A stretch of DNA of 64,000 nt from Paraphysomonas bandaiensis. Taxonomy: Eukaryota; Chrysophyceae. Where the stretch lies: contig CBFFRP010000432.1 of the NCBI GenBank assembly GCA_965644295.1, forward strand, positions 392,214 to 456,213. Direction: 5' to 3'. The position numbers were made by a program, and so were the translations under genes. Under the pieces are notes generated by a model. That model was not told the origin of the DNA, searched no databases, and worked only from the letters and a program-made list of their open reading frames with translations. Positions 48,601 to 58,855 of this stretch are shown here, in pieces (positions within the stretch are counted from its first letter, which is position 1; every line of letters starts with the position of its first letter).

Positions 48601-49565
48601 GGAGAACCAGTTGTTGCGTAGACCTATTACCGGGTCGGATATCTAGTACATGATTGTTCAACGTACTCTTTAAGTGACCACGCTTGGTCAATACCCAAAG
48701 TTGTTCTGCAGTTCCTTTCTTAACAAACCATGCCCACACTGTTTGTTTTCCACGTTCTACTTCAAGGACGTGGCCACTATACTGCGATGTTATGTAGTAC
48801 CTCGTTTCACCACTATTAATCGACGGCATGTGGGGTTCCAGTGCCCACACTTGAGTAGAGGAGTGATTGTTCTCATTCAGACACACGCCTGCACCCATTG
48901 CCGGATTGATGTGGGAACCACGCACTATTCGTTCCTCTCTGGAAGGCATAACGAGTGGTGAGAGTAGATAAAAGCAGAAAGTGTACATAATCTCTGCCAC
49001 AAGGCGCTGGATAGGAAGTATTATCCACAGGGTATCATGATCAGACTTGTACGTGCAAGCCAATGAAATAGTCCGCTGCAGTGACAAAAATAAACGGTTG
49101 ATACTTTTATCATCCCATTCCTCCCCTTGCCAGCCTCCTATCAATATCTACAAAATTAGTATGCTTCAGATTGACAACTTAAATATAATTCTCCTCAACA
49201 GACTTACATTTTCCACAAGATGCAATCCATGAACAATACGGTCTTCGTATTTCTTCCAATTCTCTCCACAAGTATCAAATATTTCCTTTAACTCACATGT
49301 TGCATCATTTAGAGCCTCTGAGCTCGATATACATACACTCAGAGCTGAATCATGTTTCGATTTACTCACTGCTTGAGGGACGATTGCCTCAGCTGTAACT
49401 GCAACAGCTTGAGCAGTCTTAATCAAAGTAATTTCTTTCTTGATTAAACTCAGCTCTATTCATAATATGTGACATGAAATTAAACGAGATACTGTTAAGT
49501 GACTCACCTGATAGAGTGTTTCGCTGTGATTCAAGTATCATCGCAATGTCCCCATCCTCTGTCAT
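45695..49565 (-). CDS. large helical protein with ricin-B-type lectin-like domain
   Basis: Minus-strand model: 49565-49508, 49455-49208, 49147-45695; 1,252 residues. The N-terminus (MTEDGDIAMILESQRNTLS...KKEITLIKTAQAVAVTAEA) is helical. About residues 165-240 hold beta-trefoil-like repeats with the QxW signature: AEQLWVLTKRGHLKS and DSQIWKLSDDGVLCA, with NHVLDIRPGN and NMVLDITRG strands. These are typical of ricin-type carbohydrate-binding domains; this describes fold only and nothing suggests a toxin. About 800 residues of alpha-helical sequence follow (many TVLTLVHIVQGMIDDIL-type helices) without a known domain. A Pro/Gly/Cys-rich tail with CPYTCSHCGKH and GRRRRNSRGN ends it. The 3' end may differ: an alternative 20-nt intron was considered and rejected. 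Confidence 0.75.
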
Positions 49566-50410
49566 GATAGATATTACGATAGTCAATCTATATGAGGTTG
49601 TTAAATCTTATTCATATATCGTCTGAGATATCCTCATTAACATACTCATACAGTGACACTCAGCCATCTCTCTCTGCCTCTATCGTAATAATGTACAAGT
49701 GCAAGTGGACATGTATGTACAGCAGTAGTAGATATCTATAGAGTAGACTTCGCTCACTTTCCCTTCAATCCATTCGTGTGGATGGATACGTGCATATTCT
49801 TGCGAAAAAAAAGTGGGGATAGATATCGTACTTATGTCCACACTCTACGTACCATATAAAGCAATACAGCAAAAAGTGTATAAAAGTGTTCAGAATTTAA
49901 TGAATTCCATGGAATTTCACACTTTTTATTAGAGAAAATTGACAATATTAGGGGAATTATGTACAGCAGTATTCATACATGTATTTGAAAGTGGTGCTCT
50001 GTGTCGGGCCGTATCCGCCGAACTCTTTGTACATGGACACAGTGAGTCTTTAACTCTCACAGATCGCTTCTGATAAATCAAGTTAAGTTAATAATAGTAT
50101 CATTAACTATCAACTTGTGACTTGTCAGGTGCTTTACAACAATTTCAATTCAATATATTATAGTATATAATAACCACCACTTACCATATATTTCTTAGTT
50201 TGTGTCTGGATGAGACAGTGATACGATAATGACAGTACACCCATCTCCCACACTGTGAGTCTATAGTGATCACGCACGCGTTTAGTCTGGACTCATCTGC
50301 ATATAGGAAAGTCTGATTATTACATGAGAATGGTTGTGTACAGAAACTAGTTTATATCTATAGACTAACTAAAAACTGGATTTGCTATATACTACTACTG
50401 GCGGGCAACC
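49566..50410. other. 5' flank of ricin-B-like gene, intergenic
   Basis: Contains TACAGCAGTA at 49719-49728 and 49960-49969. No coding support. Confidence 0.4.
49719..49728 (+). promoter_or_regulatory. TACAGCAGTA-type upstream motif
   Basis: Exact TACAGCAGTA, 154 bp upstream of the minus-strand start at 49565. A second exact copy lies at about 49960. Confidence 0.4.
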
Positions 50411-50461
50411 GTCTCGGGACTGCTTGTGCATCGCTGCGAGCACCATGGTTCAACCGTCCCT
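50411..50461 (+). repeat. structured dispersed repeat, partial diverged copy 5
   Basis: GTCTCGGGACTGCTTGTGCA...AACCGTCCC. It retains only the three-helix end. The closing stem is GGGAC/GTCCC in place of CGGAAG/CTTCCG, and GCTTG pairs CGAGC, so sequence changed while pairing was kept. Confidence 0.55.
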
Positions 50462-50471
50462 TGTATTGAGG

Positions 50472-51026
50472 TTAGTCGGGGGGTCTACCTTTGGGCAATG
50501 TGTCTGGCGGGCCTGTGTCATGGATTATGTGAGGGGTGAATGGAGCGAGATGTATATGAGAGTGTAAGTCGGTGGTGGAGATGGAGCTGGTTGTTGAGGT
50601 GGGGTTTCGGCCACAAGTAAGGAGGAGTTGTTTCCGGAGTGGTTGCGCTTGCCTCTGTCGGGTTTGGACTCTTGCAGAGGGTATAATTCTTGGGGTGGAT
50701 GTCGCCTGGAGTAGCTGGAGTATTTCTGGTGTCGGGTGAGTATCCTGGGACTGGCGTTGCTGTGAGTGTGTCGTGACCGGTGTTGTCGGTGCTGTGTCTG
50801 CGTTGTGGTGTCTGAGTCCCCTATTTCGAAGCATGCGGAGCTCTCCATCATATAGGGGGAGCAGGATAGAGGTGAAGGATTTTTCGAGGGCGTGGAACTG
50901 ATGTTCGAGCAGTGAGCTGGATATGTGGCGTCCGAATGCGTCGGCCAATTGTGTGGCAGTAATGTGGCCGTTCCAGTAGCGCTCAACCTGGGGGGTGTTT
51001 GAGTTCCATGGACTCATCGGCAACAC
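50472..51026 (-). CDS. isolated C-rich 184-codon frame, possible retroelement fragment
   Basis: MLPMSPWNSNTPQVERYWNG opens a Pro/Thr/Gln-rich frame whose sense strand is strikingly C-rich, unlike the surrounding AT-rich DNA but like the retrotransposon at 58.7-64 kb. Helical segment: LADAFGRHISSSLLEHQFHA followed by LEKSFTSILLPLYDG. No named domain. The stop lies next to structured-repeat copy 5. It may be a remnant of an ORF1-like gene; this is speculative. Confidence 0.35.
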   Translation of the reverse strand: MLPMSPWNSNTPQVERYWNGHITATQLADAFGRHISSSLLEHQFHALEKSFTSILLPLYDGELRMLRNRGLRHHNADTAPTTPVTTHSQQRQSQDTHPTPEILQLLQATSTPRIIPSARVQTRQRQAQPLRKQLLLTCGRNPTSTTSSISTTDLHSHIHLAPFTPHIIHDTGPPDTLPKGRPPD

Positions 51027-51825
51027 ATAAAAGCTCCTATAAGGACACTACTCATACAGCGAACATTTTATACATTGTGCTAAGTATATATGGATATATA
51101 GATATATTGCATGTATCCAGGCTAAGATTGTGTCCAGCATGAGCTATTACACAAAAAACGAACGATATGATTTCAATGCAAACATTGACAAGTGCTTCCT
51201 CTGTAGATTGGATCCTGTGAATAGCCTCCTCCTGTAAGCTTATGTTAAGGCCCCCTGTTACAAAGTGTATATGTCGAAAGATATAAATGATATGATGGCT
51301 CAGATGATGAGTATGAGAAAATCTGTGTTAGTTAGACAGTACGTTTAGTTAACATTTGATTTGGGATGATTTAAATGACTAATACTAAAATTGGAATATA
51401 CGCATGTATTTAGTTGCTAAATATTGAATGTTGACAATCTAATGTGTGGTGAGTGGTGAGGAAGGTAGCAGAGAGTAGATGATACGAGCCTTCTTACTTG
51501 GTGTTCTATTATCTATCACAGCCATTCGTACGAAATACACAACAATTTAGCCAATTCCTGGGCTGTTCATAGTAAATGAAATAGGTACCACAAGTAAAGA
51601 ATATCATAATATGCGTGTAATAACCGTAATACAGTATGCAATTGCATTTGTACCAACAGTACATTAACAGTAATCTTACCACGCTAAACCACAGAAGTAT
51701 TTCCTTATACTAGAAACGACAGAGACTTTGTAATCGAATCCTACAATGTACTAGTGTACTGGAAAGTTCTAGCACCAATATGTTTCTACGCCTTAACAAC
51801 AACAGCGCTCCAAATACACGGCTGA
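51027..51825. other. intergenic DNA
   Basis: No recognised gene. AT-rich 3' flank of the channel gene. Confidence 0.35.
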
Positions 51826-53200
51826 TTATACGAATGGCTGCGTCAATGATATATTGCGAACTGGATTCTGCGTAGGTGAATTATCACTTTTTGCACCCTC
51901 ACGAGAATTTCGTCGAATCTCTTTCTTCCGTTGTTCTTCTTCAGCAAACAGCCTCAGATCCTATTACCAACAAATAAATGCGCTCATGTAAAAAGAAACA
52001 AGAATTAGCTACGTACCTCTTCGTCTAGAGCTCCACTCCCATCTTTATCTAACTCATCGAATCTCTGAACAAAGCAAGAGCAGTCATTAGGGTTTGCTAC
52101 ATCAGTGTGTGGGCATTACCTTCATCCACGGGTCGATATCTTTCTCTTTGCTGAGGCCATTGATTTGCACAAGCATTGCGGTCAAAAATTCAACTCGATC
52201 CACTCCCCCACCATCGACATCCTAAAGTGTAGCATGCGGTACAATAAATGACGAGACATAAATAATGGAACTGCCCCCTACCATAGCGATAATGGACTCC
52301 AGATCAAGCTCCTTATTGAGAGCCTCACGCTTCTTACGCTCCATCTCCATTTCAACTTGGACTGCACCAAAATTACCAATAGCTCCAGCCACCACAATCA
52401 CCGACACAATTATGTAGAATATGGAGAATACTCTGCATGATAATAAACGTTTAAGATAGTCGGTGGAGAGCAAACATAATACGGCATGAATTTTACCTTG
52501 ACGATTCGTACTCCAATGACATATCGCCTTGCAGTTAAGACCCATCAATACTAAGTATCGTCACACATTTACATTACTTACCATATCCCACCGTCACTGT
52601 GGTGATAAAACTCCAGTAGAGGGCCTCGACAAAACTCCAGTGTTCGTTGTACTTAAAAAACAGAGTGCCTACAAGTACGCAAAACACTATAGCTCCGATC
52701 GAGAGGGCAATTTTAGCTCCGTGGGGTGCTTTATCGTCATTCGGGTCGTCGTCAAGTTTTTCTAAAGCTTTGGCTTCGGCAGCTTTAATAATGCTCTGCG
52801 CAAAATCGTTGATGATGGAGAAAATGAACACCAGGCCCACAAGAACAAAGAATATTGTAAATAATCTACCAGCTAAACCTTCGGTTACACTTAATAAGTA
52901 GTAAATATTAAACATTACCGTCGTTATCAGGGGAGTAATCACCATAACCGACTGTTCATATGTTATAACTAATAGATGAAAGATCTAACATAACACACCT
53001 GTAGTAATTGACACAGTGATGTAATAGATACAATCGATCACATTCCATCCCATATTATCATGATAGAAGAGTACTCCAACCAAATAAAATGCAAAGACAG
53101 ATAGAGTATTAATGATAATGGATCTGTGCTCTTCTATTATTGTGCGAATAAAATGACGTCTCTTGTGAGCATTTTTGTTAAATTCTTGTAATATTTGCAT
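51826..53200 (-). CDS. two-pore K+ channel (TPK-type) with C-terminal EF-hands
   Basis: Minus-strand model: 53200-52999, 52951-52919, 52878-52582, 52527-52497, 52432-52282, 52221-52120, 52064-52017, 51960-51826; 332 residues, close to plant TPKs (about 350-370). Two pore loops with intact filters: SITTVGYGDYSPDNDG and TTVTVGYGDMS, each between membrane helices (IIINTLSVFAFYLVGVLFY; LFTIFFVLVGLVFIFSI; IALSIGAIVFCVLVGTLFF; VFSIFYIIVSVIVVAGAIG). The cytosolic tail holds EF-hand loops DVDGGGVDRVEF and DKDGSGALDEE, suggesting Ca2+ control as in vacuolar TPK1. Both filters are created only by splicing: a phase-1 intron splits the first Val codon of filter 1 and the last Gly codon of filter 2. Selectivity for K+ follows from GYG; location (vacuole or plasma membrane) is not determined. 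Confidence 0.9.
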
Positions 53201-53767
53201 GTTACAAACACCTGGTTAATTAGTCGCAGGTTAGTTTGGGTTTTAAAAGGAGTGTTTAATATGAATGCACCTCATGTGGAATGATACGACCACTTTTAGC
53301 TATGGAACCAGATACGTAAGTACATACAAATACATGTCCATCTCCACACACTACCCCTCAAGACCACAAAATTACACTGTATTTATAAGTATAGCTGCCG
53401 TATAACGCCCATTCATACATCTAGATGATTCCATATTGGAATTCCTGCACACGACATGTCCACAAAATGGGAAGTTTGGGTAGTACACTCTGTACTACAC
53501 CCTACTACAGATACAGTGCGGGAGTACATATACTTGCCAGCAATACCGTATACCAGTATACCACTGTATACCAAATGAGAAGTGAGTCAAATCTTGTTTG
53601 AGTTGCTTCTTTTTCTATACGATACACTCTGCTGCGTACATATCGAATCATATGATGTGTACAGGAGAGTGTACTGTATATCGAGTAAGGCACACTATCA
53701 CATATCATGAACATCAATATACACTATATTGCTTACCACATGCTCAATTAACTCTTGAAACTCAATC
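53201..53767. other. divergent promoter region
   Basis: Between channel and peptidase genes. Contains ACTCTGCTGCG near 53627, a weak match to the recurrent decamer. No gene. Confidence 0.4.
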
Positions 53768-54868
53768 ATGTCCTCTGACTTTGAATCACAGCTAAGAGAA
53801 TATCGCCTGCAAAAAACCAAATACTATCAGATTATTCCTCCCACAGTGACTGATACAACACCCTCCGTCTCATCTAGTCCCTATACTGCCCCTCGGACAG
53901 ACAATGCTGGTCATATAGATACTGAGAGATGTTGTTCTTTTGGAATAGGTCGTGTAGGGAATACTGCGTGTATTTGTTTGGAGTAATGTTACCTGATATA
54001 TAGGGGAAGGACCGGCCAAGAATTCTGTCTACCTATGCCGCCTGCCTCTCTTCGGCGGCACTCCCCTTCACATTCACTATTTCTGGCCTGTTATTATACT
54101 TGTCATGACAATGTCTGGCTTAGTTATCTCCACTTTACATGGTCTTTACGCTTTCATAATATGCTGCCCGGTTCTATTTGGAAGGTAGAGTTCATGTGAT
54201 TTTCCATATTCTGTTTCATTTCTGGGCCCAGTGTGCTATTGCACGAGATAGGACATGCTTCAATGGCAGTCTACTACGGGGGCAGAGTGAAACTTATTCT
54301 TCTTTGGCCACTGGGAGGCGTTGCATATCTCTCCATGTTCGGGGCTCAGAATCCGTTTGCAGATGCACTTGTTGCTTTGGCGGGTCCAGCAACCCATATT
54401 CCACAGGTTCTTTTCTGGTTATTGTTAATGGCTATTAGCAACGGCGGGAAGATTCACATGGCCTATGCACTGACATGGAATACTCTGTGGCTCCAAGTGT
54501 GTGCAGGAGCAATCAGTACACAGTTGGCGATCTTTCTTTTCAACTTGCTACCGGCATTCCCATTAGATGGTGGGCGAATTCTTGCTGCCTGTCTGGCAAT
54601 GAGAAATTTTGAAGAAAATTCGGTGTTTAAGATTTGTTCTGCTCTGGGAGGGGTAAGTGTTTCTTTAACTATCATAATATTTTGAATGTGTATTGCTCAG
54701 GGCATAGGATGCGTTATTTTACTGCAGTCTATATCGACGATTTTGAGTGGATCGCAGAGCATGTATTTTGGTTGGAGTTCCTTGTTAATTGCAGTTTTCC
54801 TCCTTACCCATAGTCGGCAGCTCTGGATAGAGGCTAGCGAAGGGAAGGCCCTGGCGTACGTCAACTAA
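53768..54868 (+). CDS. M50 site-2-protease-like metallopeptidase
   Basis: Model: 53768-53948, 54004-54184, 54232-54652, 54701-54868; 316 residues. A soluble N-terminal stretch is followed by membrane segments. The zinc motif LLHEIGHASMA (HExxH) is restored across the second junction. A second catalytic motif, NLLPAFPLDGGRI, supplies the third zinc ligand Asp. The LAGP loop (ALVALAGPATHIPQVLFWLL) is also typical. This arrangement, including the N/L-x-P-x-x-P-L-D-G-G-R signature, matches SpoIVFB/plant EGY-like M50B intramembrane proteases that cleave transmembrane substrates. No PDZ or CBS domain is seen. Host substrates unknown. Confidence 0.88.
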
Positions 54869-55976
54869 CACATTGCCCCTTTTCCTTGATTAAATATATA
54901 TGTTAATAGCATATCTTATTGTGATTAGTGATGCTATTAAAGGTTTTTGTGTATATACATTACGTTAATTTGAATCTAACGTAGTTTCTTATTATGCATT
55001 GTTAACTTTCCAGAAAGATGTAAGTCTATACTTCAGTAGATGTATGAAAAATGAATTCCTTTAGCCGGATAGAAAATGACAGAAAAATCGCACTCAGTAG
55101 AATACCGCGTGATGTAAGATGTAAGGCTATGATACGATAGACACTAGTATTACTACCGTGACATCAAGTGCAATCACTTTCAGTAACATATACAAACACT
55201 TTCAACGCCATACCACACGTACTAGACTGTACAAATCCTACACTTTATTGTCATCATTACAAATCGTATACTACTTACCTAGTACTCCACTTAGAAACAT
55301 GCACTAACACGTTGTTTTACTTTAGTTATTTCCAATAGCAATACACAGTATGAATGGGGATGAATTAGAGATACAGCTTCCAACGCAGACTTCAGGCGTA
55401 ATGGCAGAAGTAGCATTAACGTCGAGGACGCCACAAGTTGAGCGCTTTTGAATAGCGCCAATTCTTTAGTATGCTTGCATGATATCTATTCGTGGACATC
55501 AATGTCCACGCACGATGTTCTCATATATTTTATGCATGTATGTATGTATGTAGTATGCTGTTTGTATGTAGGAACTCCTACTGCTGTAATATATACAGTA
55601 TATGAACCTTGAAAACCTCTATTTTCTGTAAAAATTCTCGATATCCGGGTATTACAGTTTACAGCAGGCTTCCTCTGCCCTTTGCCCTCTGCCCATATGT
55701 GTATACTGTATACGGAACTAATGTGCATATGTATGAAAGCATGCGTATCGTATGTATGCAGAGATTCATTAGAATCTCACTCAGCCTCCGCCAAATACCA
55801 GACCAGTTGATAGGACAGAGATCAAGTAGCTTGATCCATATGCAATAGCTCTCCATACACTCATGAGATTCCTTTACATTCACAGTATCAGTGTATTGTA
55901 GTTAACTAAACTATACGACCTTTATGCATCTGTGAGTCATACACACACACATACATATATATACATATATACAAAT
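54869..55976. other. intergenic DNA
   Basis: AT-rich, with a short ATGT run near 55534 and TACTGCTGTA at 55579-55588. No gene recognised. Confidence 0.4.
55579..55588 (-). promoter_or_regulatory. TACAGCAGTA-type upstream motif
   Basis: TACTGCTGTA, about 390 bp before the cyclin start at 55977, farther than in other genes. Confidence 0.3.
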
Positions 55977-57605
55977 ATGCGACGCTCATGCAGTATCGAA
56001 CCATATGACTATGACACCAAAAACATATCCGGTCAGTTCCAAGTAATCAGAGGAGGGTCTGGTGCGTGCTACTTATATATATACATGTATATATAATTAA
56101 TCTCATGATCAGACGATTACAGTTACTATATTGACGAAAGTAGCTGTCACAATAGTGATGAGCAGTCGATATTAACACTATCTCCTGAGGTAGAAGCGAT
56201 ACCAAAAAGACTATTAAGTCGTAATCTGTCTATTCACGATTATTGCTGTGTGGAGACTGATGTGATTCGAAGCGTAGCATCTGTGATATATGAATATGTA
56301 TCACGCTCGCGTGATGACGATACCGCGACAGACCCCGAGTTCGCCATGTTTGATATATATGATATCAATTTAAAGGTAGATATCTTGTTTATATGCTCTG
56401 ATACTTGTGATTATATTGCGTAGGAGTCGGCTTCCCTGTTGGATAACATTTGTTCCGCCCTGACCCGAATCAATGGGTGGGGCCAGTTGCCTTATGACTG
56501 CCTCATCATTGCACTGATATACCTTCAACGCTTGTCACGTTTAACTAATAATCGGTTTCGTTTGTCTCTTCGAAATTGGCGCAGTTCAATGCTTGTATGT
56601 ATGGTCCTCGCTTCAAAGATTTGGGATGATACCTCCATGACTAATGGGGAGTTCGCGTTGCTTTACAAAGACGTTGACTTAATCCTTCTTAATGCATTGG
56701 AGCTAAAAGTGCTACAAATTTTTGACTTTAACGTCCAGGTTTCATTAAAAGAGTACGACGAGTGTCATGGAAGGCTGAAGGATATGATATTTGAATACAA
56801 CATGACCCATGCGGTAAATAAGTTAAACACCTTGACACAGCGCATGGATCCGTGTGTGGAGGAGCAGGACGATACGTCGTCTGCTGGTGCGGGAAAGTTT
56901 GAAGATTTCGAAGCTAATTTGGCAGAGGAGCAACTTGATGGTTACAACGATGGAGTGTACGATAACGTAGGTGGAGCATGTGACAACGATCACACACATG
57001 ATAGCGTAGTCGGTACATATGATGACGGGATTAGTGAGTATGAAGATATAGATGTGGAACAGCCTTGTCGACTTGGGTCTATATTTTCCAATGCATCGAC
57101 GGATGGCTATGATCTGAGTGGTAACTTCTCAGAGGGTAAGTGGGGAGATGCGGGTTGCACACCTAGGTGGAATGAGATTCTTTTGAACACGGCTGGAGTG
57201 AAGCGGAGCGTATCATCTCAGACTCTGGATCTTAGCGTCGATACTGCGCCTAGAAGTCTGGACAGCACAATTAATAGTGCCTTCAATAGCCCGCGCATAA
57301 ACCGTGCCCCAAGTGCTTACAATGACCTTGAGATACCCTCTCCACAGGATCGAGGTTGCTCTGCTCCACCCCCATCAGAACTGGAGGGCTGTCGCTTTAA
57401 GGGGTCGTTTATGGCCCTGAGACTAATTCGAGGTCCACCGAAAGCTAGAACTGTCCACGTTGTTTCCAACAAGTCAACAAAATGCACCCCTCTTCCGGAG
57501 GAGACATCTACTGGCCCTCGAGGTACACGTAAATCTAGACTTACGTTGAAAGTGCAGATGCTTGCAACCTCCTTTGTGCACAAAATATATGGCAAGTGGT
57601 CTTAA
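55977..57605 (+). CDS. cyclin-box protein (PHO80/CYCY-like)
   Basis: Model: 55977-56061, 56113-56375, 56424-57605; 509 residues. The cyclin fold lies in the third exon: YDCLIIALIYLQRLSRLTN, RLSLRNWRSSMLVCMVLASK, IWDDTSMTNGEFALLYKDVD and LNALELKVLQIFDFNVQVS. It contains the conserved Arg/Lys region and the LASKIWDD helix-3 motif characteristic of cyclin-Y/PCL cyclins. The about 250-residue C-terminal tail is acidic then Ser/Pro-rich (SSQTLDLSVD, SPRINRAPS), suggesting phosphoregulation. It should bind a PHO85/CDK14-like kinase (family knowledge). The N-terminus MRRSCSIEPYDYD has no membrane signal. Confidence 0.85.
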
Positions 57606-58699
57606 TCCCTCGCCTTTTCTGCACTCTCTATTTTGTATTTTTAGTGTGCTTGTGTGAGCACATAGGTTTTAATGTTCGTTGTTAGTCGTTTTTCAAACCG
57701 TGTACTTCTCCAGTACTCCTGAAGTTTGTGTCAATTAGTGGTACTGGTATAACTGTGCATTTAGTTGTTGTATTGTTACGTTACTCTGGCTGTGAAGTGA
57801 AAACGAAGATATGCACATGTGTTGAAATTTATGTTACCTGGTATATATTGGTGCATAAGTAAGTGCCCTCTTCGAGTCAAAATTGTATGTCATCAACGCC
57901 AGTAAATAAGAAAATTATACGTATTCGACTATGCATTAAATGGCTGTTGCTGGTAAAATCTGATGGTAATAATTAGAAGGTAATGAGGTGAAAACCATGA
58001 TTACCCAGAAAAAAGATGTTGCTCAAATCTGAAAGGAAATAGTTACAAAGCTAGTACATTTTTTGTAGGCAGACGAGATATTCTTAAACTTCTATACATA
58101 TATTGCATTGAAAATTCCATTTGAAGATGACGCCCCCGATATGATCATAGTAATATCGATGTTGTAGTGGCTCTTATCGTAGAGACGAATGAATTAGTCA
58201 TTGAGATTCAGGGTGCCTGAAAGCAGTATACAGTATACTATTGAACTACAACCAACTCTTACGTGCGTACTTGAAGTTTGGTAAAGCCAATCGCTAGTAG
58301 TTATCCTGTATTCTATGTAGCAATGAAATACAGAATATACATGACTACACTATAGGAGTAGCTATTACAAGTATACAACGAAACTGAAAATATAGTAGCT
58401 GTTAAAGATGTGATTTGTAGAACAGAATGTTGATGTTGGTGAATGACGTGGTTCCTAACTCACAGTGCTACAACATCATAAATATACTATATCTCCATAA
58501 TATCAATCAGTCAATATTGCACTAACTAAAACCTTAAATTAATATATACAGAATATACTATTATCCGGTGTATGATGACAATACGGTGTAGGATATGTAC
58601 AGTCCAGTATGCACAATACCTTAGTGTAGTGTTCAGAGCGTAGTCTGTGATACATGACAGATTATATATAATAATTCTCTGCCCTACGATGGCAAATAC
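57606..58699. other. intergenic DNA before the retrotransposon
   Basis: AT-rich host sequence. Composition switches to C-rich around 58700-58750, taken as the approximate 5' boundary of the element. No gene. Confidence 0.4.
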
Positions 58700-58855
58700 A
58701 GTCCAACATAAAGTTTCACTCTATTAACCAGCTCCAAGCCCAATGTCTCTATTGAGACTGTGGCTGAGTCACATCAGTGTGCCCAGGGCCTTTTACACTC
58801 CCTTACTGCTGCATTTTGTTGACCACCACGCTTCTGACAAATTACCTGTCACACC

